Assembly (NCBI GenBank): GCA_017556895.1
Contig: JAFYLX010000007.1
Span: 1-8,204 of the forward strand
Length of the DNA stretch: 8,204 bases
Direction of reading: 5' to 3'
From: Bacillota bacterium
GTDB taxonomy: Bacteria > Bacillota_A > Clostridia > Peptostreptococcales > Anaerovoracaceae
Both the position numbers and the translations under genes were made by a program. Shown here piece after piece: positions 1 to 5,747 of the stretch; the first letter of the stretch is position 1, and the number at the start of each line of letters is the position of its first letter. The notes under the pieces were generated by a model that was given only the letters and a program-made list of their open reading frames with translations, had not been told where the DNA came from and made no database searches.

Positions 1-1036
1 CCACGTAGTTATATCCTTCTTGGAAATAGTAAGAATGTGACTCATAAGTATAATGGCTGTAGACTTCAACACCGCCTAAAGCATCGACTAAATCAGTAAG
101 CCCATTAAAATTGATTTTAGCATAGTAATTTATCTTTATATCAAACTTGTCTTCGATACTCTTTATTGAGGATTGAACTCCTCCCCACCAGCCACTGTAG
201 GATAGTTTGCTGCTTCCACCTCTACATGGAATATACACAAAAGTATCTCTAGGAATAACCTGCAGATATACCTGTTCTGACACTGGATTTACAGTCAGCA
301 GAATGTTAACATCACCTCTTCCTGTGGAGGAAATATTATCTCCGGATGACAGGTCAGTGCCCTGAAAATACACAGTAAATGGTTCTGTAGAAATATCTAC
401 CGCGTCGGCTTCAACTTGCTCAATCTCATACTGCTTTTCAAAGAGAACAACTATCTTGTCAGAGTAATCCTCATCTATCATACTAAGGTCAACTTTCGTG
501 TCATTAGTAAGAACCATAAGTTCAATACTTTTAGAAAGCAGGCTGCTATATACTTCATCTGTAGTTTTGTAAGGTCTGCTCTTTGAAACTACTTTTGAGT
601 TTTCCGCTAGTATTTCACTAGATCTTTCATAAGCATCGTTATCAGAATTTACATAGCCAAGTACATAAGATGAAAAATCATCTTCTGAAGTAATACCCGA
701 ATCTTTATGTGCGACAATTTGGACTACTTCATATTCCTTAACTTCGCTTATATTTTCAGCCACCTCGTCTACCTTGCCTAAAACGCTAGATGCAAAAATA
801 CAAATCGCTATTAGAAGCAGTTCTATAACTAGCGTACTCTTCGGAAATTTGTAATGAGTAATAGCCAATAATGCCACAAGTACTACAATTCCTACTATTG
901 CTGCAATTAAAATCTTTCCTTCAAAATAGTTGGAAAGGATTGTTACTATGTAAATAGACATGGCAACGAGCGCTAGTAGTAACAATAAAGAAGCAAGCTT
1001 CCATTTATCTTTCTTCAATTCATTAAAATAATTCAT
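1..1036 (-). CDS. LytR-CpsA-Psr (LCP) family cell-wall protein, C-terminal end cut by window edge
   Basis: An open minus-strand frame of 345 codons runs from ATG at 1036 off the left edge. Three hydrophobic helices lie near residues 14-34, 42-60 and 68-86, so the protein is membrane-anchored with a large outer domain. Residues about 90-215 form an extracellular region resembling the accessory domain of CpsA-type proteins. The LCP core starts near residue 220 with the family landmarks YFQGTD (223-228), GRGDVNILLTVNP (239-251), VIPRDT (260-265), KLSYSG (277-282) and INFNGLTDLVDALGGVEV (308-325). LCP enzymes transfer undecaprenyl-phosphate-linked polymers (teichoic acid, capsule or other glycans) to peptidoglycan; D228, R240, D242, R263 and D264 match the usual pyrophosphate and metal-binding positions. 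The start lies 13 bases after the rlmH stop, with AAAGG seven bases upstream, so it is probably the third gene of the walJ operon. The polymer transferred cannot be told from sequence. Confidence 0.9.
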   Translation of the reverse strand, partial: MNYFNELKKDKWKLASLLLLLALVAMSIYIVTILSNYFEGKILIAAIVGIVVLVALLAITHYKFPKSTLVIELLLIAICIFASSVLGKVDEVAENISEVKEYEVVQIVAHKDSGITSEDDFSSYVLGYVNSDNDAYERSSEILAENSKVVSKSRPYKTTDEVYSSLLSKSIELMVLTNDTKVDLSMIDEDYSDKIVVLFEKQYEIEQVEADAVDISTEPFTVYFQGTDLSSGDNISSTGRGDVNILLTVNPVSEQVYLQVIPRDTFVYIPCRGGSSKLSYSGWWGGVQSSIKSIEDKFDIKINYYAKINFNGLTDLVDALGGVEVYSHYTYESHSYYFQEGYNYV

Positions 1037-1049
1037 ATGACAACCTTTT

Positions 1050-1529
1050 CTATTTATGATATGCTTCGTTTTTGTTTATCTTAAAAGCTCTGTATACCTG
1101 TTCTAAAAGTATAACCCTCATCATCTGATGTGGGAATGTCATCTTTGAGAAAGATAACTTGAAGTCAGAACGTTTGCTAACTTCCTTGCTAAGGCCAAGG
1201 CTGCCTCCGATTATGAATGTGACGTGACTTTTTCCCATAAGCGGAAGTTCTTCCATCTTTGAAGCCAGTTCTTCAGAAGTCAGGTTCTTGCCTAATATTT
1301 CTAACGTGATGACATAGCTGCCATCTTTTACGTGCTTTAGAATAGTCTTGCCTTCCTCTTCAACAACTGCAGCTTCCTGTGCTTCGGACGCCTTGTCTGG
1401 AAGTCTTGACTCCTTAAGTTCAAGGATTTCGATATCACAATATTTGGAAAGACGCTTCATATATTCATTTACAGCATCAGTCCAGTATTTTTCTTTTAAT
1501 TTTCCTATACAAATTACCTGAATTCGCAT
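1050..1529 (-). CDS. rlmH: 23S rRNA (pseudouridine1915-N3)-methyltransferase RlmH
   Basis: This 159-residue protein is close to the usual RlmH length of about 155. RlmH is a small SPOUT-class dimer that uses S-adenosylmethionine to methylate pseudouridine 1915 in helix 69 of 23S rRNA, on assembled 70S ribosomes. Seen here: the N-terminal strand MRIQVICIGKLKEKYW, the acidic VVEEEGKTIL segment, the cofactor-knot motif FIIGGSLGLSKEV (residues 105-117), and the diagnostic C-terminus with FPHQMMRVILLEQVYRAFKI and a final YHK. The start at 1529 has AGGAG at 1536-1540, which overlaps the walJ stop codon; only nine bases separate the two genes, so translational coupling is likely. The downstream LCP gene follows after 13 bases. 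The gene looks complete and ordinary. Confidence 0.96.
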   Translation of the reverse strand: MRIQVICIGKLKEKYWTDAVNEYMKRLSKYCDIEILELKESRLPDKASEAQEAAVVEEEGKTILKHVKDGSYVITLEILGKNLTSEELASKMEELPLMGKSHVTFIIGGSLGLSKEVSKRSDFKLSFSKMTFPHQMMRVILLEQVYRAFKINKNEAYHK

Positions 1530-1535
1530 TTTTAT

Positions 1536-1540
1536 CTCCT
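1536..1540 (-). promoter_or_regulatory. rlmH ribosome binding site overlapping the walJ stop
   Basis: The minus strand reads AGGAG six bases before the rlmH ATG, and its first two bases are the last two of the walJ TAG stop. A ribosome finishing walJ would cover the rlmH initiation site, which suggests coupled translation of the two genes. The overlap is seen directly; the coupling is inference. Confidence 0.75.
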
Positions 1541-2348
1541 AAATTATAATATATTCGTTGTTTTCGTTATGCTTAAGCACGCTCATTCTTAGGTCTCTGC
1601 CTACATAGAATTCATTCTCTTCAAGAACGTTTTTCACAGTAAGCATGGCCTGTTCCGGAGTGTTGTTTTCTTGGCTCAAATGAGCTAAAAGCACGTACGG
1701 AATTTTGTTATGTGTCTGATTCTTCAAAAATCTAACTATTGCTTCGCCGCAAGACTCGTTTGAAAGATGACCTACATCGCTTAGTATTCTGCGTTTTACT
1801 AGATACGGATAACGCCCATAAAGAAGAACATTGACCTCGTGATTTGATTCGATAACAAGTACGTCTGAATCTGTAATAACCTCATCCATTTCTTTTGTCA
1901 TCTTGCCGGTATCCGTGATTACAGATATCTTTTTTCCACCTTTAGAAAAGCTATAGGATATAGGCTCTGCCGCATCGTGGGAAAGCGCAAATGTAGTAAC
2001 CTCTATGTCTCCTACCATGAAAGTTTGATTCTTTTCTACAATATTCACTCTTTCATGGTACACATCTTGTATCTTACCCGAGATTGAATCCCAAGTACCA
2101 CTTGAACAGAACATTTCACAATGTTTTGAATATTTCATAATGGAATTTGAGCTTCTCACATGGTCTATATGTTCATGAGTAAGTAAAAGCCCATCCATAG
2201 CATGGTATGAAAGTTCTATAGTCTTAAGTGCAGTATTGATAGAAATCCCTGCTATCCCCGCATCAAGCAAAATTATAGTCTCTTCGCTTCTTATTAAATA
2301 ACAATTACCCTTGCTACTGCTAGCGATAGGATAAATACCTAAATTCAT
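1539..2348 (-). CDS. walJ: WalJ/YycJ-type MBL-fold metallohydrolase
   Basis: This 269-residue cytoplasmic protein has the metallo-beta-lactamase fold. The metal ligands are visible: THEHIDH (57-63), SHDA with H124, TDTG with D146, ESNH with H170, and LAHLSQENN with H223. The SSSKGNC opening (10-16) and the YP.LVKRRILS..GHLSN stretch (180-197) are typical of the YycJ/WalJ/VicX subgroup. Members of this subgroup have been described as double-strand DNA 5'-3' exonucleases affecting mutation rate and cell division, and are often encoded in the walRK locus. Here there is no walRK in view; rlmH and an LCP gene follow instead. The start at 2348 is supported by AGGAGA about eight bases upstream and by an extended -10 promoter at 2382-2390. 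No signal peptide is present. The fold is certain and the subgroup likely; the exact substrate is inferred from relatives. Confidence 0.92.
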   Translation of the reverse strand: MNLGIYPIASSSKGNCYLIRSEETIILLDAGIAGISINTALKTIELSYHAMDGLLLTHEHIDHVRSSNSIMKYSKHCEMFCSSGTWDSISGKIQDVYHERVNIVEKNQTFMVGDIEVTTFALSHDAAEPISYSFSKGGKKISVITDTGKMTKEMDEVITDSDVLVIESNHEVNVLLYGRYPYLVKRRILSDVGHLSNESCGEAIVRFLKNQTHNKIPYVLLAHLSQENNTPEQAMLTVKNVLEENEFYVGRDLRMSVLKHNENNEYIII

Positions 2349-2381
2349 TTTCTATTCTCCTAGTCAATTTAATCCTCGAAG

Positions 2382-2390
2382 ATTATACCA
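2382..2390 (-). promoter_or_regulatory. Extended -10 promoter for the walJ-rlmH-LCP operon
   Basis: Read on the minus strand this is TGGTATAAT, a perfect -10 hexamer (2382-2387) with the TGn extension (2388-2390). No good -35 lies 16-18 bases upstream, as is usual when the -10 is extended. Transcription would begin near 2375, giving a leader of about 27 bases that carries the AGGAG of walJ. It is the only convincing minus-strand promoter between rnhA and walJ. Confidence 0.7.
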
Positions 2391-2398
2391 CTTTTCCG

Positions 2399-2427
2399 TT
2401 GTAAAATCACTACAAATACGCCATAAT
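2399..2427 (+). promoter_or_regulatory. Promoter for rnhA
   Basis: TTGTAA (2399-2404) and CATAAT (2422-2427) are separated by exactly 17 bases and match sigma-A type -35 and -10 elements at four and five of six positions. The predicted start near 2434 leaves a short leader with the AAGGGGA ribosome site at 2444-2450, about six bases before the rnhA ATG. It lies back to back with the walJ promoter, so the two transcripts diverge within about 60 bases. Confidence 0.65.
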
Positions 2428-2456
2428 ATAGGTATAAATTAGCAAGGGGAATAATA

Positions 2457-3020
2457 ATGAGTATATTAAGAATCTATACCGATGGAGGTTGTTCAGGTAA
2501 TCAAGAAAGAACAAATCTTGGTGGCTGGGGCGCCTTATTAGAATTTGGTGAACATAAAAAAGAATTATGGGGTGCAGAACCCAATACTACCAACAATAGA
2601 ATGGAATTAACAGCAGTTATCGAGGCCTTCAAGGCCTTAAAAAAAGATAACCAGACTATCGAGGTTTTCACAGACAGCTCCTACGTTGCCAACTGTTTCC
2701 GTGAAAAATGGTATGAGTCTTGGGAAAATAACAATTGGAAGAATGCTGCGAGAAAGTCTGTAGAAAATCAAGAATTGTGGAAAGAACTGCTATCACTTGT
2801 TAGAAAACATGACGTAAGTTTTTTCCGCGTAAAAGGGCATGTCAAACTTCCTAAATGCGCCGAAGGTGAATTACCAAAGAACGCAACTTTAGACAAGTTA
2901 TACGCTAAATTTGTAGAATGGAATGGTGCCAGATTCAGTTACGAGGACTTCATCTATATCACAGAGATGAATAATCTGGTAGACGGACTAGCAAACAAGG
3001 GCATCGACTCAATACGCTAG
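2457..3020 (+). CDS. rnhA: Ribonuclease HI, long form with C-terminal insertion
   Basis: RNase HI cuts the RNA strand of RNA-DNA hybrids (primers, R-loops) using two metal ions. The DEDD catalytic set is visible: D9 in YTDGGCSGN, E50 in TTNNRMEL, D73 in FTDSSYV and D176 in NNLVDGLANKGI; H128 in RVKGH matches the mobile catalytic histidine. The protein is 187 residues, against about 155 for E. coli RNase HI. The extra length lies mainly between H128 and D176, which are 48 residues apart instead of about 10; this insert contains an LDKLYAKFVEWNGARFS stretch. A shorter insertion replaces the usual GNPGPGGWG by GNQERTNLGGWG. I recall similar long forms from clostridial genomes, so this is probably a lineage variant, not an aberrant gene. 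The start at 2457 has a strong AAGGGGA site. It is the only protein gene on the plus strand and is probably monocistronic. Confidence 0.95.
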   Translation: MSILRIYTDGGCSGNQERTNLGGWGALLEFGEHKKELWGAEPNTTNNRMELTAVIEAFKALKKDNQTIEVFTDSSYVANCFREKWYESWENNNWKNAARKSVENQELWKELLSLVRKHDVSFFRVKGHVKLPKCAEGELPKNATLDKLYAKFVEWNGARFSYEDFIYITEMNNLVDGLANKGIDSIR

Positions 3021-3048
3021 CTACACTTTATATAACATATAAAACAAG

Positions 3049-3135
3049 AAGGTCAAATAATATGTATCTCGAGCTACAGCTTCTCGGGTTAAAACCCTGC
3101 GAAAGCGCTCATCGATACATTTATTTGACCTTTTT
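3049..3135 (+). terminator. Long branched intrinsic terminator after rnhA, possibly bidirectional
   Basis: The arms 3049-3060 (AAGGTCAAATAA) and 3121-3132 (TTATTTGACCTT) are perfectly complementary over 12 bp. After one bulged T (3061) the stem continues for 7 bp (3062-3068 with 3114-3120), then a 4 bp GAGC/GCTC step (3071-3074 with 3107-3110). The top carries two small hairpins: GGGTTAAAACCC (3086-3097) and GC-GAAA-GC (3099-3106), the latter with a GNRA loop. T3131-T3135 follow on the plus strand, fitting termination of rnhA 28 bases after its stop. On the minus strand the stem is followed by CTTGTTTTAT, a weaker U tract, so it may also stop transcripts coming from thiI. It is much longer and more branched than a normal terminator, so a separate small RNA function is possible. 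Confidence 0.7.
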
Positions 3136-3152
3136 CATTCCCTATATAAAGT
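3125..3152 (+). promoter_or_regulatory. Candidate promoter for the structured RNA at 3154-3350
   Basis: TTGACC (3125-3130, five of six -35 matches) lies in the right arm of the preceding terminator. Sixteen bases later is TAAAGT (3147-3152); TATAAA at 3145-3150 is a better -10 but only 14 bases away. Either would start transcription near 3157-3160, at the base of the predicted closing stem. The element is AT-rich, so chance matches are possible. Confidence 0.4.
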
Positions 3153-3153
3153 A

Positions 3154-3350
3154 AATGGTAGTCGACTATCTTGGAGAGCGTTTCCGCAAGGCACATCATA
3201 ATGTCCAAGGTAATTGCGTATGCGAACAGCTGGAATTTGAATCTGTTTGAGCCAAAGGCGAGTTATTCAAATTCCCTGTGAGTAAAGCAAGTGCCTTGTT
3301 GACATTATTTGTGTCTGAGGACATAGCTCGAGAGATAGACGTTTTCCATT
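3154..3350 (+). ncRNA. Candidate structured RNA with 6S-like rod architecture
   Basis: Paired by eye, 3154-3171 and 3333-3350 align end to end as an 18-position closing stem (AATGG/CCATT, AG/TT, CG/CG, CTATCT/AGATAG) with three symmetric single mismatches, then GAGC 3176-3179 with GCTC 3326-3329. A central open region follows; its 3' side holds a hairpin GTGTC-TGAG-GACAT (3311-3324). A terminal rod continues with 3198-3205/3301-3308 (8 bp), 3206-3212/3292-3298, TTGC/GCAA (3214-3217/3287-3290), a bubble, ACAG/CTGT (3226-3229/3276-3279), a perfect 11 bp stem 3232-3242/3265-3275, and a tip GCC-AAA-GGC. Wobbles 3161-3343, 3172-3332, 3211-3293 and 3311-3324 are G-U on the plus strand but A-C on the minus strand, which favours the plus strand. 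The length of about 197 nt and the shape resemble 6S RNA, which binds RNA polymerase as an open-promoter mimic. I cannot confirm conserved 6S bases. It lies in the rnhA-thiI gap and ends five bases before the thiI stop. No clear terminator follows. Confidence 0.5.
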
Positions 3351-3354
3351 CAAA

Positions 3355-4539
3355 CTATTCTACGCGAATATTGATAACTTCCGCAGAAGCAACTGCAGCT
3401 TCGATTAAAGCTTCGCAGTCTAGCTTGCTTTCGGATTCTAAAATCTTTTCTAGTCTTGGCTTTGTTGTAGGGTGCTTCGGAAGGAACACTTTACAACAGT
3501 CTTCATAAGGTTCGATAGACTTTTCGTAAGTACCGATTTCCTTAGCCTTGTCCATGATTTCTGTCTTGTCCATCGCGATTAATGGTCTCATAACAGGCTT
3601 AGAAACAGACGCATCTGTTACAACTAAAGATTCTGCAGTCTGGCTCGCTACCTGACCTAAGTTTTCGCCAGTGATTAGCATCATGCAATCAGACTTTTCT
3701 GCAATCTTTTCTGCGATTCTCATCATGAAACGACGTACTAGGATTGTAGTTTCTTCTTCCGGACAGTTCATAACGATCTGTTCCTGAATTGGAAGAAGGT
3801 TAACTGTATGCATTTTGAACTTGCCAACGTAAGTAGCAAGAATTCTAGCTAAATCTTCTACCTTTTCCTGTGCTCTAGGGCTTGTATATGGATATGAGTG
3901 GAAGTGAACCGCTTCGATCATCATACCACGCTTTGCCATCATCCACGCTGCAACAGGGCTGTCGATACCGCCGGAAAGAAGGATCATACCCTTACCGTTT
4001 GTACCTAGTGGAAGACCACCAAATCCATTAACCTTACCTTCGTAGATGTATGCCTTGTCAGAACGCACGTCTACATGAAGAAGTACGTCTGGCTCATGTA
4101 CGTTTACCTTTAGAACCTTGCAACCAACTAGAACTTTAGCACCGATAATTCTGCCGATTTCCGGTGACTTAACAGGGAAGTTCTTGTCAGCTCTCTTTGC
4201 CTCAACTTTGAAAGTCTGAACCCCTCTAGTTTCGATTAGGTTCATCATGTATTCTACCGCAGCTTCACCGATAGCATTTAATTCTGGTTCTGCTTCAACT
4301 GCCTTACTGATGGAAGCAACACCGAAAACTTTTGCAGTTTCCTTGATGATTGCATCAATATCTAAATCCTTTTCTGCTCTAATAAAGATAAGACCTTCCT
4401 GACGCTTAATATCTACGCCCTTGAATGCCTTTAAATTACGACGAATTCTGTCTACTAGCATTCTTTCGAAGTATGGCTTATTCATGCCCTTTAAAGCAAC
4501 TTCTCCACATCTTACAATCAGAATATTCTGTTCGTTCAT
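3355..4539 (-). CDS. thiI: tRNA 4-thiouridine synthase ThiI, short form
   Basis: ThiI adenylates U8 of tRNA with ATP and replaces its oxygen by sulfur from a cysteine desulfurase persulfide, giving 4-thiouridine; in some bacteria it also feeds sulfur to the thiamine thiazole. The 394 residues hold an N-terminal ferredoxin-like region (1-75), a THUMP RNA-binding domain (about 75-170, with RADKNFPVKSPEIGR at 116-130 and VDVRSDKAYIY at 156-166), and a PP-loop ATPase with LLSGGIDSPVAAW (187-199), YTSPRAQEKV (218-227) and TGENLGQVASQT (290-301). The tail PYEDCCKVFLPKHPTTKP (344-361) keeps a Cys pair (348-349), but there is no C-terminal rhodanese domain, as in Bacillus and unlike E. coli. The start at 4539 has GAGGAGAG upstream. 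It lies 11 bases after the desulfurase gene, its likely sulfur donor. Confidence 0.96.
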   Translation of the reverse strand: MNEQNILIVRCGEVALKGMNKPYFERMLVDRIRRNLKAFKGVDIKRQEGLIFIRAEKDLDIDAIIKETAKVFGVASISKAVEAEPELNAIGEAAVEYMMNLIETRGVQTFKVEAKRADKNFPVKSPEIGRIIGAKVLVGCKVLKVNVHEPDVLLHVDVRSDKAYIYEGKVNGFGGLPLGTNGKGMILLSGGIDSPVAAWMMAKRGMMIEAVHFHSYPYTSPRAQEKVEDLARILATYVGKFKMHTVNLLPIQEQIVMNCPEEETTILVRRFMMRIAEKIAEKSDCMMLITGENLGQVASQTAESLVVTDASVSKPVMRPLIAMDKTEIMDKAKEIGTYEKSIEPYEDCCKVFLPKHPTTKPRLEKILESESKLDCEALIEAAVASAEVINIRVE

Positions 4540-4550
4540 TTTTCTCTCCT

Positions 4551-5723
4551 CTATCTAAAACTGCCTAGTTTTCTAAACTTAGTAACGGCGAATTTAACTC
4601 TATCTGCTACGTAATCCATCTCTTCTTCAGTATTAAATTCACTGAAGCTGAAGCGAATTGCGCCTTCGATTTCTTTATGTTTTAGGCCCATTGCGCCAAG
4701 GACATGGCTCTGACCCTTCTTATTGGATGAACAAGCGGATCCAGTTGAAACGAAGATTCCATCCTGTTCTAAAGTATGAAGCAATACTTCACCTCTAGTT
4801 CCAAGGAAAGAAACGTTTAATACTGATGGTGCTGCATCTTCAGGGCTATTGATGATAACGTCCTTGATGTCACTTTTGATTGCTTCGTAAAGTCTGTTTT
4901 TAGCCTTTATCATTGCAGCAATTCTTCCATCAAAGTCATCAAATGCCATATCTATTGCCTTACCAAAACCTGCAATACCAGCAGTATTTTCTGTACCGGA
5001 ACGCATATGACCTTCCTGGCCTCCACCTACAATAAATGCAGGAAGAGCAAGTCCCTTCTTAACATAAATGCCGCCGATTCCCTTCGGACCGTGAATCTTA
5101 TGTCCACTAACGGAAATCATATCGATTCCCTTAAGGTCGCCCTTAACATTTACAGGAACTTTGCCGAAAGCCTGGACAGCATCAGTATGCATCAAGATTC
5201 CAGTTCCATGTTCTTTGTTGAACTTATCCTTTAGGTCGATGATTTCTTTTAACGGCATAACCGTACCAGTCTCGTTGTTTACCCCCATGATGGAGATTAG
5301 GATAGTATCTTCATCGATGGCAGCCTTTAACTGGTCCATATTTAATCTACATTTGTTATCAACACCGATATATTCTACCTTATAGCCCATCTGTTCTAGC
5401 TTTTTGCAAGGTTCTAAGATAGCTGGGTGTTCAACAGCCGTAGTTATAATCTTTTTTCCCTGATGCTTTCTAGCATTCGCCGCTCCCATTATGGCCATAT
5501 TGTCGGCTTCTGTACCGCATGAAGTAAAGAAAACTTCATCTTCACCGGCACCAAGGCTTGCAGCTAGTGACTTTCTAGCATTCTTAATGTATTTTTCTGC
5601 TGAAATTCCAAGAGTATGAAGTGAAGACGGGTTACCGAAATCTTCTCTCAATACCTTTGTCATTACATCCACTGCCTCGTCGTAAGGCTTAGTTGTGGCG
5701 CTGTTATCTAAATAAACAAACAT
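4551..5723 (-). CDS. Cysteine desulfurase, NifS/IscS family (likely ThiI partner)
   Basis: This class V PLP enzyme of 390 residues turns cysteine into alanine and a protein-bound persulfide. Visible motifs: YLDNSATTKP (4-13), the cofactor-contacting TEADN (71-75) and H99 in VEHPA, HTDAVQAFGK (179-188) with D181 and Q184, the Schiff-base lysine K209 in SVSGHKIHGPKG, RSGTEN (241-246), and the catalytic cysteine C331 in STGSACSS. The short SACSS loop region fits group I enzymes. Because thiI follows after 11 bases and no iscU-like scaffold is adjacent, its likely role is sulfur supply for tRNA thiolation, as described for the NifZ-ThiI pair of Bacillus subtilis; a role in iron-sulfur assembly cannot be excluded. 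The start at 5723 has a very strong AAAGGAGAGG site. It lies 24 bases after the MATE gene, so co-transcription is likely. Confidence 0.95.
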   Translation of the reverse strand: MFVYLDNSATTKPYDEAVDVMTKVLREDFGNPSSLHTLGISAEKYIKNARKSLAASLGAGEDEVFFTSCGTEADNMAIMGAANARKHQGKKIITTAVEHPAILEPCKKLEQMGYKVEYIGVDNKCRLNMDQLKAAIDEDTILISIMGVNNETGTVMPLKEIIDLKDKFNKEHGTGILMHTDAVQAFGKVPVNVKGDLKGIDMISVSGHKIHGPKGIGGIYVKKGLALPAFIVGGGQEGHMRSGTENTAGIAGFGKAIDMAFDDFDGRIAAMIKAKNRLYEAIKSDIKDVIINSPEDAAPSVLNVSFLGTRGEVLLHTLEQDGIFVSTGSACSSNKKGQSHVLGAMGLKHKEIEGAIRFSFSEFNTEEEMDYVADRVKFAVTKFRKLGSFR

Positions 5724-5747
5724 TGCCTCTCCTTTTCTATATAAACT

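Noticed and set aside
3099..3113. GCGAAAGCGCTCATC, with a resemblance to bases around the cleavage step of twister-sister ribozymes
   Set aside because: The 3' strand similarity is short, and the other conserved parts as I remember them (the GCAAG strand and second conserved loop) are missing. The resemblance is probably chance; a covariance search would decide it.
3090..3118. Hammerhead-like core pieces on the minus strand (CGATGAGCGC near a short stem)
   Set aside because: The order needed for CUGANGA is not present and no GAAA strand follows the short stem, so the catalytic core is not there.
3159..3170. The perfect palindrome TAGTCGACTA as an operator
   Set aside because: It lies within the 5' arm of the closing stem, which explains half of it, and there is no nearby regulator or second copy to support an operator.
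3154..3350. Reading the palindromic region as a miniature inverted-repeat transposable element
   Set aside because: No target-site duplication was seen at the ends and the internal structure is multi-part. It is not fully excluded, because copy number cannot be checked in one window.
3021..3354. RNase P RNA, tmRNA, SRP RNA or a known riboswitch in the rnhA-thiI gap
   Set aside because: I looked for the hallmark conserved stretches (for example GAGGAAAGTCC, the tmRNA ends, the SRP GGAAG loop, T-box AGGGTGG, TPP CTGAGA with its partner) and found none.
3278..3508. A 76-codon plus-strand open frame starting in the structured region and running into thiI
   Set aside because: It is antisense to the thiI 3' end, overlaps the structured RNA, has no convincing ribosome site and its translation resembles no family I know.
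5007..5385. Two overlapping plus-strand open frames of about 75 codons
   Set aside because: Both are antisense to well-supported cysteine desulfurase coding sequence, with no ribosome sites.
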